From Cepaea nemoralis (Eukaryota; Mollusca; Gastropoda; Stylommatophora; Helicidae): 64,000 bases of DNA. Shown here in pieces: positions 1-11,290 of this stretch. The stretch lies in contig JACEFZ010027752.1 of NCBI GenBank assembly GCA_014155875.1, positions 657,501-721,500 on the forward strand. The letters run 5' to 3'. Every line of letters begins with the position of its first letter. Position 1 is the first letter of the stretch. A program made the position numbers and the translations under genes. The notes beneath the pieces are model-generated. The model worked only from the letters and a program-made list of their open reading frames with translations. It did no database searches and was not told where the DNA came from.

Positions 1-70
1 CTTCTCATAACATGTCCAAAAAACTTTGACTGTCTACAGGTTATATCCCATTAAAACTTTTGCAGTTTTA
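1..70 (-). mobile_element. Edge of a non-LTR retrotransposon 3' region
   Basis: Read on the minus strand, the first 45 bases encode a degenerate FFGHVMR-type segment found in the post-RT region of several elements here (compare 2145-2370 and 41795-42075). Only the edge is present. Confidence 0.45.
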
Positions 71-339
71 TCTAAACAAAATTCCACTCCGCTATGGCCT
101 CCAACGTCTCTACCATCCATCCATCATTTGATTGCATACTATTTATTATTCTGAAACGGCAAATGTAGCGATGTTTGAATTCAAATCGATAAATTGTTGT
201 TTTCGGTAATTGCAATTCCAAAGAAAACATTACAGTACCCTTTAGAATAATACAGATGGATCCTCGTAAATTATTCAGTTCAATAGATGACGGAAATGAA
301 TGTATAACAATGTTGAATGTTTTATGTGAAATGAGGCTT

Positions 340-1502
340 TCATATGGGTTTGCCCAGAGTTTCGATTCGATTCTGGACATCTGGAACACCAGATTGAACT
401 CAGCTATGATGGTCTTCTCCCTTCTTTTTACCGATGCTACATCGATGACGGCATCGGTCTCGCTGACATGACAGAGGCGGAACTGAACCGCTTCATTAAT
501 TATGTCCAGAACTTCCATCCATCGATCAAATTCACCACAGAAATTTCCACCACCTCTGTCAATTTCCTTGACACTACTATTAAATTAAACCCTACAGGCC
601 TCACGACCTCCGTGTACTACAAACCTACTGATTCTCACGGTTTCCTCCTGTACAGCTCATCCCACCCCAAAAGCTGCAAAGATTCCATCCCATATTCCCA
701 GCTACTCCGCCTTCATCGTATCTGTCAGGGTGATAATGACTTCCTCGAGAAAGCCCATGAAATGCTTGACTTTTTCCGCAGACGGACTTTTTACCCTGAG
801 GACGTCTTGTCCACAGCTTTCTGTCGCATAACCCAAGTCTCGCGGGAAATGTCCCTTGTCAAACAAACGCGACCTCCTAACAATGAACCTAAGCTCATCC
901 TCACCTTCCATCCGCACGCCTATGCCATCAAGCACATTTTCCTCAGACACTGGTCTATCCTGGAATCCGATCCAACCACTCGTGAGGTATTCTCCAATGG
1001 CCCTAAGGTAATTTTCCGCCGTAACCAGAACCTCAGAGACCACCTTGTGCATAGTCGCCTCCCCACGGTTACTTCATCTGTGGGCACATTCGAATGCCAT
1101 CGTAAGAACTGTCTGACATGTCCATACGTTGTTCAGACACCGGCGATTACATTTCCCCTAGGCACATTCTCCTTGAAAGATTCTTTTACTTGTACATCCC
1201 GCAATCTGATATATGTCATCATCTGCAAACGATGTGACATGAAATACATTGGTCACATTGGCAGACTCCTTGCTGACCGTTTTAGAGAACACCTCAGAGA
1301 CATTAATCAGGGCGCTGACAAACCTGTCCCCAACCATTTTAATTCCTCCAACCATAATGGAGTCCACGATGTATGTGTCACTGCATTGAAACCTTGCTTC
1401 TCCAACAGCTCCGTTAGACTCAACATTGAATGCCAGTTAATGAACAATCTGGGATGCGTCCATCCAGCAGGTATCAATACTGTTGTTGACGGCACTGTAT
1501 AA
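340..1502 (+). mobile_element. Penelope-like retroelement fragment: RT C-terminal half + GIY-YIG endonuclease
   Basis: An open frame runs from about 340 to the stop at 1502. It starts inside the reverse transcriptase: CYIDDG (bases 435-452) is the catalytic box, then FLDTTIKL, YYKPTDSHGFLLYSSSHP and IPYSQLLRLHRICQ, all typical of Penelope-like RTs. A cysteine motif (CHRKNCLTCPYV) and a GIY-YIG-like block (NLIYVIICKRCDMKYIGHIG, then LADRFREHLRDI) follow. The 5' part of the RT is missing. In GIY-YIG nucleases the second Gly-type tyrosine motif reads KYIG here; the usual KYIGET is altered to KYIGHI, suggesting decay. The element is probably inactive. Confidence 0.88.
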
Positions 1503-1900
1503 CTGTGCCATCTTCTCCAACTGTTTACACTGTCTGTTACTATGCTGTCCCCCCTCCCCCACCCAATATTCATACCTAACTGTCTCCACACCCCTATATT
1601 TTCATATCAGACTGTTCGCATATTTTTGGCGACGTAAATCATATCTGGCAACCTACTACACTTAAACTCTGCAGCCAAAGAGTGCCTTCGCAACTGGTAA
1701 ATCCGCCTTATCTGCTCCCGCATGGGTATGTAGCAGTTGTGCTTTTTTGTTTTTTGTTTTTTTTTTGTATTTCGTTGTTCTATCTATCCGTGTTGTCCTG
1801 TCCTTGACAAAGATTCTGGGAATCGAAACGTCGGCCGTCCTGTGTGTCATATTGTACGCATTTGTGTGTATTTTATTTTATTATTCATTTTATATATTTA
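1503..1900 (+). other. Penelope-like element 3' flank with hammerhead-ribozyme-like relic
   Basis: This stretch follows the GIY-YIG stop and is T-rich. At 1804-1832 a sequence of TTGACAA, stem GATTC/GAATC (1812-1816 and 1820-1824) and GAAACGTC resembles the hammerhead core CTGATGA-stem II-GAAAC known from Penelope-like elements, with the first box mutated. It is a structural guess only. Confidence 0.4.
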
Positions 1901-2144
1901 TTGAGTACTTCTGATTTTGAATTTCCACCTGTGTTTCGGGATAGGATGGATCTCCTTGTAAGGTATGTGCAACGTGTTGATGTTTAGTACGTTTCTGCTC
2001 GCAGGAGCTAAATATACCTGTTTGTTTCCAACTCATATTGTTATATCCTGCTGCAGCCGCTGCTTTTTCTTCTATTCCATATAATTAAAATACACCTTAT
2101 TTCTGTTTCAATTGATCGTATCATTAGGTTTACGTTTACTGTAA

Positions 2145-2370
2145 GTCACAATTTTTTGGGGCATTTTATGAGAAGATATGACTTGGAGAACTTGGTGACA
2201 ACTGGCAAGATCGAAGGGAAGAGACCAAGGAGAAGACCGAGAAGTAAATACCAGGATGGCTTGGCCACGTGGCATGGTCGAGACAGGAATACGGAGCTGA
2301 TCCAAACTCTGGTGATCGAGTGAGATGGCAAAACATGACCGCCCACGCTTATCGGCATGGCACATGATGA
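2145..2370 (+). mobile_element. Non-LTR retrotransposon 3' end (family with GATGAT tail)
   Basis: Reading includes LENLVTTGKIEGKRPRRRP and GRDRNTELI, the basic C-terminal region downstream of the RT that recurs at 17560-17985, 41795-42075 and elsewhere. It ends GGCATGGCACATGATG, the usual 3' end of this family. It is frameshifted near 2300. Confidence 0.7.
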
Positions 2371-2379
2371 ATGGATGGA

Positions 2380-3790
2380 TTATGTTTTATATTTGTTCTA
2401 TTAGTTGCAAGTAATCGTATCACTAATTTACGGGAAGGTTAACCCGGTCAACAAATGCCCGCAGAAGTCGGATGTGTCGGCCTAACGGCGCAAGAACGCA
2501 GCTCTGCTGTAAACAGGCACAACGCAATCATGTCCGAAAAAAAAGACCGGATGAACGTAGAAGAAGAAGAAGTATCACTAATTTTACGTTTACGCCATAA
2601 GTTTTGTGTTCTATTAGTTTCAGACAATCGTATCATTAATTTAACGTTTACGCCGTAAGTGTTATGATTGTGAAAGATAGTGCATATCCTTAACATGACG
2701 TCACCAAGAACCCCATCATTTATCGGCTATTTTTTATGTTCTATGTAATATTACGTTCTGCGGTTTGCCATTGCTTTCTCAAACGGCCGCGTCATACCAC
2801 CGTGAAAATTAACACACGGCGATCTGCTATGAGTGTTGTGTTGTTTTTATTTTAGTTTATGTTATGTTTGTTGCCTTACGTTTATGTGCGTTGCGTTAAG
2901 TTTATGTTTGTTTAGACAGTTTTATGTTATATTCATATTTGCTTCGTTTGTTGTATGCTTCTGTCATATTTTTAAACTTCACTGCTTTAGTTCTTATGTT
3001 TGATGCCTTCGGTTTCTGTTTAATTAGTTTTATGTTTGAGTAATTTGCTGCATTATTTCACTCTTCTATTTTTGTTTCTGCATTGCGTCGATTTATGAAC
3101 CTACATCACAGCACTCCGGATATTCCCATATGTGCTTCGTCCCCGTCTTCAACAGCCAGCGAAGAGTCCCAATACTATAGCAGTCTCGTTCTCTGTCCGT
3201 CTGACCCTTCCTCGGAACCCTTGTTTGTCTGCTTCATTAGTTCTGGTGCTGGTTGCGTTGGGGTTCTGTTTCCACGTGAAGATTGGGCGCTGCACTTTTG
3301 CTCTTAGAGGTGGTAAATGCAAAGACCCCCAGCATTGATTGCAATTTTGAACCCAACGTTAATTTGTTTAAACATCGTGACTCAACTGTGAAGACAGCAA
3401 ATGAGCAAAATGAATATCAAATGACGAGAAAGTGACAATATAAGATCCAAATAAGAGAAAGAAGTCAGAGGAGGTAAGATGCAATTCTTACCAGATCAAT
3501 GTGCGGCGTTGGAAAAATACCAGAAGAATAGACGAGAACACGAAATGTCCAACACACTAAAAGTGATATCCATACTTTTTAGAACCAAGACAAATACAAT
3601 AAAAGACACGAGTAGAACAACTATTTTTCTTCTTAAAGTCTATGCCATATAGTGTTTGTCGTCAAGAATATCCACAGCCTCCTGTCTCTTTTGCTGTCCT
3701 TAAAGTCCACACCGTGAAGCATTGGTCTCATGGCTGTCCACAGCCTTCTATCTTCTGTACTGCCAATCTTCTTAAAGTCCATGCCATGAA
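2380..3790. other. No gene seen; decayed dispersed repeats
   Basis: Positions 2450-2580 match a tail also seen near 20940-21000 and 54890-55030 (CCGCAGAAGTCGG type). Positions 2755-2830 resemble a piece of SINE-B. Positions 3085-3180 repeat 21085-21165. 2820-3070 is T-rich. Positions 3640-3840 hold three or four degenerate copies of a roughly 65-bp unit (CTTAAAGTCCA / CCACAGCCT). Confidence 0.5.
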
Positions 3791-3800
3791 GTGTTGGTCA

Positions 3801-4115
3801 TCATGTCTGTCCACAGCCTTGTGTCTCGTGTGCTGAAATCATGTCTGAAACTGATGTTCCTCTATGCAATGATATCAGACTCCAGTATCTTCTCTCTTGG
3901 CTTCTCCTGTCTCTTCTCGTATCCATCTTTCCCATTGCGACGACATACCCCATCTTTTCCTTTCTCACGAGGTGCCCAAAGACTGCGGACTGTCTTCTTC
4001 TTAAGAGAGTAACCAGTTCTCTTTGTGAATTAACTTCTTTAAGGATACCGTAATTATTCTTTCTATCTGCCCACGGTGTTCTCATGATTATTCTACAGAA
4101 GCCACACCTCGGCAT
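3801..4115 (-). mobile_element. Non-LTR retrotransposon C-terminal fragment
   Basis: The minus frame encodes IIMRTPWADRKNN, LRRRQSAVFGHLVRKEKM and MGKMDTRRDRRSQ, the conserved layout (IPW..., IRRRQ-x-F-GH-x-x-R, GK-x-x-x-R-x-R) of the region after the RT in several invertebrate LINEs. It is short and truncated on both sides. Confidence 0.7.
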
Positions 4116-4539
4116 TCTAGAAGAACCCTAAAATAACATAAAGAAGTTCTTAACCGAGCGAAGGAATACTGCAGTAAAGTATATAAAAATAAAATTAGTG
4201 TAAACAAAAATGTAAACACAAGATGACGTCGAGTGGGCAGTAAATAACCCCGGAAAGCGGGAAGTCACCAGGACATGATAACATCGCAGCAGAGTTGAAT
4301 CAAGATGGCGGGGAGAAAATGTGAACTTATATCTTGCTTTATGTAAACAGATATGAGAAACTGGAATATGGTGAAAGGAAAGGATGAACACGATATTTAT
4401 CCAAATACCAAACAAGGACGCCATGAAATTCTGTAGCAGTTACATGAAATTATGTAACAGTTACTGAACAGTTGCTTTGATAAGTGACGCAAGTTAAATG
4501 TTATAAAAATAATGGGAGGAATTTAGAAGAAAATATAAG

Positions 4540-5720
4540 AGAATATTAACGTAGAACAAGCTGGGATTTGGGCGAAATAGAGGAGCACATGACAACATAT
4601 TTAAAATAGGAGCTATTATAGAAAAAAAAAAGAGATTACAATATAGGATGTACTCTTGCTTTATAGACAACTCAAAGGCAGTAGACAAGGATATGAAGAA
4701 TTATGGAACATCATGAAAGAAGTGGGCCTCCCATTACATTTAATACAGATAATAAAGACACTCTACAGCAGTGTTTCCCAACGTGGGGCCCACGCCCCAC
4801 AGGGGGGCAATTCAATTGTTAAGGGGGGCAATTCGAAAATGGAAGAAATCGGCTGGATATAACAAAACGGGGAGACTTGAGACTGAAGTTAACTAAATTG
4901 GAACCTGACATAAAATCTCTTTGCAGCAAGCATCAAGCGCAAGGATCTCACTAAATTTAAATAATTACTAATAATTAAAATAATATAGAAAAATCTTTCA
5001 TTAAAATTATTTTGTACTTGAATTTCAGTTCTCCATTATATGTTTTGAAAATTTACTTACTATGTTTGCTCAATAATTTCCTAGTGATTTCTTCCTAAAA
5101 CCTATATAGGTCCTTTGGCTAGGATCGGGTGCATTTGCTGCTCTCCCCCAGTAGTGCGCCTGGTCTGGTCGGGGGCCGGGATGATCAAATAAACACCCAT
5201 CACATATCTTCACCTTAGATGTGGGCCTGGTGGACCACTGTGGGCAATAGCTCACAGTGAGACTTAGGGTCCACACAAAAAAGAGGGAGGCGGGGGAACC
5301 AGCTTGTCTGGGGTAACCGCCAAAAAAAACCAAAAAAAATTCAACCGTCACACAGGGACGCGGGACCTGGTGGGTGAAAAGGGGGGGGGGGGGCTCTGGC
5401 CCATCTGAGAACCGTGAGCCCTTCTAAAAAAAAATTCAAGTTTCTTTAGTGAAGATTTCAATTTTTGAATATTAAAAATGATGCATATGTTGGGGAGGGG
5501 GGGGGGGGGGGGATAAGAATTTTAGAAAAGCTTAGGTGGGGCATAGCACAAAAAAGGTTAGGAAACACTGCTCTACAGTGAACGGAAAACAGCCGCGGGA
5601 AGGTGGGCGATACGACAGAGCGGTTTCGTGAAGAAAGGGCATCCAGGCAGGGTTGCGTGTATCCCTTTAGTGTTTACCTGGAGTACTGTAAATGTCACGA
5701 GGAATGTTACAGAAAGTAAG
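4540..5720 (+). mobile_element. Non-LTR retrotransposon RT fragment split by a hAT MITE
   Basis: Before the insertion the + strand reads FGRNRGAHDNIFKI, MYSCFIDNSKAVDK and KNYGTS, the conserved F-x-x-x-R-x-x-x-D-x-I and CFIDY-x-K-A-F-D RT blocks. It resumes after 5578 with VKKGHPGRVACIPL, equivalent to the VRQGC-x-LSP block. The frame is broken by small indels. Confidence 0.75.
4769..5570. mobile_element. hAT-type MITE with 8-bp target duplication
   Basis: The ends are inverted repeats (CAGTGTTTCCCAAC at the left; the right end reads as CAGTGTTTCCTAAC in reverse complement). The exact 8-bp duplication CTCTACAG flanks it at 4761-4768 and 5571-5578. It interrupts the RT frame of the surrounding LINE, so it is younger. 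The interior has GGGGGGCAA motifs, poly-G tracts (about 5381-5393 and 5498-5512) and no transposase. 5070-5340 may be a further nested repeat. Confidence 0.9.
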
Positions 5721-5912
5721 GACAAGAAACAATGTGACATCTCCGTAATGTGAGGAATAGAAATACCCGAACTTCAATATGCTGTCCATACAGTGTTACC
5801 ATCAACAACAACACACAAGGGAATTACGAAACTATTTTTATAGTTAAGATAGGGCCAAAGAAAAAAAGCGAAAAACACAATTTATGTATCAATGCAATAA
5901 AACCAACAATAA

Positions 5913-6225
5913 GGTGGTCAGCATGGTTGAATGGGTATGGCAGTTTGCTCTTAAACTTCCGGTGTGCTGTTGCTGAGGTAGCGGGTTCAACCCCAACACC
6001 GGTCAGTTGGACTAAAATGTTAACTCCTCGTCCTAGATTATCTTTTTTTTCGTCCTAGATTACGTGACGTCCACGTACCTTAAAAGTCGAAGTGGGTTCG
6101 CCTGATGACGAGGGACACTGGTAATAGAGAACGCTAATCCACACGCAGAAATCAATCAGTTACTACTATAAATGGAAGCACTTGGATAGACTAGGCTTTG
6201 AGTTCAAAGTGAGCGAGCGCAGAAA
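5913..6225 (+). repeat. tRNA-derived SINE, family A
   Basis: The head GGTCAGCATGGTTGAATGG resembles a pol III A box and GGGTTCAACCC a B box about 60 bp later, as in a tRNA with a long variable arm. The body GGTTCGCCTGATGACGAGG and a tail ending near GTTCAAAGTGAGCGAGC are shared with the other copies. A 27-bp internal duplication lies at about 6027-6062. Confidence 0.8.
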
Positions 6226-6229
6226 CAAA

Positions 6230-6420
6230 TTCTCGTGGCATCTCGTTCCTCTTGTACCTTGTGGTATCGAGGTGAAGCATAAACAGCGGGAAAGTGCCCG
6301 TTGATGGGCTTCATATAGAGAGATGTCCATGGGCTGTTATTCCCTCTGTCCTTCGTGTAAACGATCGGCCTCTTCTTCTGGTTCCATTGGGTCTGTACAC
6401 CATTGTTTGTGGTGGTGTAG
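6230..6420 (+). repeat. Dispersed repeat (TCGAGGTGAAGCATAAACAG family)
   Basis: The same sequence recurs at about 29386-29525, 40030-40230 and, inverted, at 55720-55825. No coding or RNA structure is recognised. Confidence 0.65.
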
Positions 6421-6539
6421 TGTCATTTGGTAGACTAATCATGTTGCCAAACCATTCCACTTGCTTTTTTTCCCTCTAATCAAATCTAGCACTGCTATTA
6501 TTCCCATTTTAGTCCTGATTTCATCATTTCAAAACAGAG

Positions 6540-6672
6540 AAGTACATACCTGGATAGCTTGGCCACATGGCATATTCGAGACCAGACAAAGAGATGATCC
6601 TCGACTCTGGTGATCGTATGAAAAGACGAAACGTTACCTCCAACGCGTATCGGCATGGCACACGATGATGAT
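6540..6672 (+). mobile_element. Non-LTR retrotransposon 3' end (GATGAT-tail family)
   Basis: It reads CTGGATAGCTTGGCC..., the GACTCTGGTGATCG segment and GCATGGCACACGATGATGATG, matching the 3' ends at 17950 and 2350. Confidence 0.65.
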
Positions 6673-7130
6673 GAGCATCATTACTATCTGAACGGGAAGT
6701 CAACATTTAAGTCCAGCTGACCGGGTCTGGGGCGAACCCACTACTCCGTCACCAGAAGAGACAGCTCTACTTGGAATAAATGTTTCTTGCTTCGCGATCA
6801 GAACCATATCTTCAGCAGTCTGGTATTCCATTAGCTCCTACAAGAGTGGACACCTGGATACGGCTGGATTCATATCACCACCATCGCATTCACCAGCAGC
6901 AACAACAATCGTTGGAAAAATATTACGAACCGATCTTGCCAGCTATGGGATGGCAGTTATGCCAGGAATGTTGGGCGCAGTCCAGTGTAATCGTTACAGT
7001 AGTTCCTCGATGACACACAATTAATTATCCTAGTGTCAGATTGATTAACTGCTATATGATATGTGGGAATGCTGAGAATGAGACGCCATGACAAGGGGAA
7101 GTAATTTAGTGGAAGATTCACAACTCAGTA

Positions 7131-7135
7131 GCGCG

Positions 7136-7215
<80 letters not shown>

Positions 7216-7231
7216 GGTTGGTTGGTTGGTT
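7131..7231. repeat. Compound microsatellite (GC)n(GA)n(TTGG)n
   Basis: Uninterrupted GC dinucleotides run to 7150, GA dinucleotides to about 7214, then TTGG units. The long Arg-Glu and Leu-Ser open frames here are repeat artefacts. Confidence 0.95.
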
Positions 7232-7249
7232 AACCCTCTGGAAGACTGG

Positions 7250-7960
7250 GTTATTACTCTAAAAGTCAAATGCAGTGGAGTTCAGGTGGCTCAAACTCTC
7301 AAACCCTCAAACTGGCTAGCGTCTGGGTAAAGTTGATGTAGAGACTTTCCTTTGAATGCGGTAATAGTCCACAGGGACATGTCGCGGAGCTTTCTTTTCC
7401 CTCTCCAAGCCCAGAAAAGAGCGAGGTGTGTAAGATCAGTACTGGAACGTCACATATGCAGTATTGCTTTTGCCTTATCACTTATCAATTATCAGTTGGG
7501 GTATCTTCATTGCACTCCGGACAGGTCCATAGGTGCTCAGATCCGCCTCCCAGCATATGCATCAGCGTCTGGTGGCTAACAGTGCCAGTTCTGTGTTTGT
7601 TGACGAGGCCCCTCGTTTTCCCGATGTATCTCTCGTGTCTGGCCGTGTCGATTCTTACTCCCAAGTCTCTCATCCTGGACAACGATGTGGATTCACTGAC
7701 GTCAAAAGGTTCTCGACATGTCTTTAAGGGCGTTAATAACATCGCCACGATCCATGGGCTGGCCATCTACAGGGGTTGCAGAGCCAGCCAGTTTATCAGC
7801 TCGTTCATTTCCCTAGACTCCCGCATGTCCCGAGACGAAGATGAAGGTGACTTTACGGACAACAGACTTCTGCAGCGACTCAGTCCACTGTCTACGTACT
7901 GATCCAGCTTCTACCTTCCGAATCATGCTCATTGAATCACTTAGTACACACACGTTGTGT
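7250..7960. other. Mosaic of dispersed repeats, no gene assigned
   Basis: Positions 7365-7470 match 55430-55535. Positions 7500-7580 match about 40280-40345. A minus-strand frame (7485-7766) ends with CPEC-type cysteines and may be LINE-derived, but the evidence is weak. Confidence 0.4.
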
Positions 7961-8517
7961 GCTTTTGCCTTGACCACAATTAGGCCTATTGAAGTCTTGG
8001 CAGTACGTAAAGCAATAACATGGCTCGAGACACAAACCTTTACTCGGGCATGCTTCCTTAGTGACTCAGTGAGTATGCCCAGAAAGATAGAGATGGGTTG
8101 GATTCGAAAACAGTGGTTAGTGTCTCTGGGGCGGTCACGGCTGGCATAGTTTACTTTTATTTTAGTGCCAGGGTATGTGGGTTACAAGGAAATGAGCCGG
8201 CAGACAGGCTTGCAGGTAAGGCTACTGTGGAGTGCGGACGAGCCATGGACCAGGCTGATATACTAAATGCTCTACGAGAAGTAAGACTTTTGCGAGAACC
8301 AAGTGATGCCTGTGAATCTACAACCATGGTCAGACTGCAAGAACAGTAAGTTTAAATAGGTTTGTCCAGACAAGAACACTATGCAGGAAGCCAAAGAAGA
8401 TTAATAAACCAACACAGAACTGGCGTCGTGAGCCGCTACACGCTGCGGGATTTACTGCGGAGGGAATTTGAGCACTTATGGACTGAATGGTTCGATGTGC
8501 AATGAGGATGATCTGTC
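7960..8517 (+). mobile_element. Non-LTR retrotransposon RNase H / 3' end
   Basis: In two frames the + strand reads IEVLAVRKAITWLETQ, FLSDSVSMPRKIEMG and GLQGNEPADRLAGKA. These are the E, D and late blocks of retrotransposon RNase H. The downstream ACACGCTGCGGGA...GATGATCTGTCGG is shared with 35040-35385, and both copies end in CTAA-type tetranucleotides. Confidence 0.75.
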
Positions 8518-8805
8518 GGCTAACTAACTAACTATCTAACTCACTCACTCACTCACTCACTCAATGACTAACTCACTCACTCAATGACTAACTAACTAAC
8601 TCACTCACTCACTCATTCACTAACTAACTAACTAACTAACTAACTAACCAACCAACCAACTAATTAACTCACTCACTTACTCAGTCACTCACTAACTAAC
8701 CAGCCAGCCAACCAGCTCACTCACTCACTCACTCACTCACTCACTCACTCACTCACTCACTCACTCACTCACTCACTCACTCACTAACCAACTAACTAAC
8801 TATCT
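8518..8805. repeat. Tetranucleotide repeat (CTAA/CTCA/CCAA)n
   Basis: About 290 bp of CTAA and CTCA units begin exactly at the 3' end of the RNase-H-bearing LINE fragment. The repeat probably expanded from that element's tail. Confidence 0.92.
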
Positions 8806-8992
8806 GCAGAATTGCTTAATAGGACGTGGGCAAGTCATGATTCGACATATCAAACACGTACTGGCTGCGATCAGGCCCCAGGCTGGTCACGTGTCCTCCA
8901 CGGGTGTGAGGTATGTCATGTTCAACAGTCCCCAGCCACTTGCTCAGGGGCAGATGGGGGAAGCATGACTCACCAGTGCTGCATCTCGTTCC

Positions 8993-9284
8993 CTCGCTTT
9001 GAATTCAAGCTTTGTCTATGCACATGCTACTACTACTACTTCTAGTACACACCGGACTGATTTCTGTATGTGTGGATTAGCTTTTCCTATTACTAGTGTC
9101 ACTCGCCATCGAGCGAACCCACTCCGACTTCAGAGGTACTTGTAATTTACATCCTCAAGTCAATGACGAGAAGTAAGAATTTTAGTCCCAATTGACAGGT
9201 TTAGGGGTTGAACCCGCTACCTCAGCATCAGCGCACCGGATGATTAAGAACAAGCGTTCTTATCCATTCAGCCGTGGTGACCTC
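8993..9284 (-). repeat. tRNA-derived SINE, family A
   Basis: This is an inverse copy of the family at 5913-6225. The B-box complement GGGGTTGAACCC and the tRNA-like head at 9265-9284 are visible. The tail region contains CTACTACTACTACTTCTAG. Confidence 0.8.
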
Positions 9285-9484
9285 AGAAATTAATTGTATT
9301 CACTAATTCTGTTGAAAGCACGTTAGTAGTAAAGTTGCAACTATCATAACTCAACTTTTGTTTTAACATGTTGTATATGATAATAATGCATTTAAACTGT
9401 ACAAGCAGTTTGTTTTTAAAGATAGTATGTTCGTGAGCACTTGTGCGAGCATGTGTGTGTGTACGGGGGTAAAATTGTGCTTTA
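9285..9484. other. Intergenic, nothing recognised
   Basis: AT-rich, no repeat or frame recognised. Confidence 0.4.
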
Positions 9485-10035
9485 TTAGCGTCAGTCCATA
9501 GCTGTATCTTTACTTAACGTCATTCTATAGCTGTATCTTTACTTAACGTCATTCCATAGCTGTACGTATTACCAGCGTCATTCCACAGCTGTACCTATGC
9601 TTAACGTCATTCCATAGCCTTTGCTTAACGTCATTCCATAGCTGTACGCATTACCAGCGTCATTCCATATCTGTACGTATTACCAGCGTCAGTCCATAGC
9701 TGTATCTTTACTTAACGTCATTTCATAGCCTACTTATTACCAGCATCATTCCATAACTGTACTGTCTATCGTCGTTATTACGTAGATGTATGTTGCATCA
9801 GTTATTCCTGGATGCACATTTCATCAGTATTATTCCTTAGTTGTACGTTTTACATAGCGCTGTTCCGTAGCTACATGTTCTAGCGACGTTATTCTGTAGC
9901 TGTATGTGGTACCGACGCCATTCCATAGTTGTATGTGGTACCGACGTTATTCCATAGTTGTATGTGGTACCGACGTTATTCCATAGTTGTATGTGGTACC
10001 GACGTTATTCCATTACTGTACGTTTTACAAGCGTT
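9485..10035 (+). repeat. Degenerate minisatellite, about 29-31 bp units
   Basis: Units of the type CGTCATTCCATAGCTGTA with a variable TCTTTACTTAA or CGTATTACCAG part fill the first half. From about 9905 the unit becomes GGTACCGACGTTATTCCATA. The array resumes after the mariner structure (10625-10700, GCGTTATTC), so that element inserted into it. Confidence 0.75.
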
Positions 10036-10045
10036 ATTCTGTATT

Positions 10046-10633
10046 TACGAGGGTAAGTTAATAAGTAAGTCACAAATGGCTGTAGAAAAATAACTACATA
10101 TGATAACAACTTGAAACCAGTTTATTTTTATACATACATTATCCCTTTATTTCTCAACATAATTTCCACCAGCATTGATGCACTTATGCCATCGTTTTAT
10201 CAGGTCCTCCCAAACCGGCGGCATAGAACTGCGTGCTTTTTTTTCATTTACCTGCCATCCCACAGAACTATGTGACTTACTTATTGACTCGCCCTTGTAA
10301 CTTTTTCTACCCAGCTATGCACCGCTTTACGGGACAAACATTTGTCAACATAAACACTGACAACTCACCTTGGCGGAAGACATTTCGCGAATGACGCCGA
10401 AGTTGAATGTGAAGTGAAAACGTGGTTTAGAAAACAGAGCACGCAGTTCTATGCAGACGGTTTGGGAGGACTGATAAAACGATGGGATAAGTGCATCAAT
10501 GTTGGTGGAAATTATGTTGAGAAATAAAGGGACAATGTAAGTATAAAAATAAACTGGTTTCAAGTTGTTATCATATGTAGTTATTTTTCTACAGCCATTT
10601 GTGACTTGCTTATTGACTTCTCCTCGTACGAGG
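10046..10633. mobile_element. Palindromic mariner remnant
   Basis: Two arms of about 200 bp (10046-10245 and about 10425-10633) are inverted copies of each other. The right arm, read on +, gives WFRKQSTQFYADGLGGLI then KRWDKCINVGGNYVEK and a stop, the C-terminus of mariner transposase. The left arm gives the same on -. Between them lies a piece of the transposase N-terminal helix-turn-helix on the minus strand (10300-10350). The left subunit (10046-10299) has its own TIRs flanked by TA. Confidence 0.82.
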
Positions 10634-10859
10634 GTTATTCCGTCACGGTACGTTTTATCTAGCGTTATTCGGCAACAGTTATATTTTATCTAGCGTTACT
10701 ATACAGCTGTACCGCGTATCAAGCTTAATTCTGAATCAAGTTTGCACCAACACAATTGCGTACATGTTATTGTACCATGGTGACCCCAGCGTTGTATGTT
10801 ATTACAGGCTTGTCTCAGTATATACTGTATGTTGTTAGTCATAGCTAGAATAAAACACT

Positions 10860-11290
10860 AATTGACTGGCACCTTGCTGTCTTGAGAGCCGATAGTTTGT
10901 TACATTGTGCCACACACACACGCACGCACACACACACGCACAAACACGCACACCCACACATACACACACCCACACATACACACTCAATCACACACAAGAC
11001 ACAATAACTACAGCCCATGGCGGGGACCAGGGATGAAGTTATACCTGTCCATAGCACAAAGCCTGGGCAGAGTTGTAGAGACCATGTGTTGCCCATGCAG
11101 CATGATCCGTCTCTCGGTTTACCCAGTTTACTCCATAGGAAAGGTAACACCAATACATTTGGAACAAGACAAGCTGTAGAAGCTGCCGGATCAGCAAAGC
11201 AATGATCTAACTGCTCGCCTGTCGAAGTTTCAACCCTAGATCAGTTGCCGACCAAGGCTTAGGATCTGGTCTGCCCTGCCAGGACATTTA
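10860..11290 (+). repeat. Dispersed repeat with CA-rich microsatellite
   Basis: It matches 55135-55400 over most of its length (shared ATAGCACAAAGCCTGGGC and GGAAAGGTAACACCAAT). A CA-rich tract at 10913-10995 interrupts this copy. No product assigned. Confidence 0.7.
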
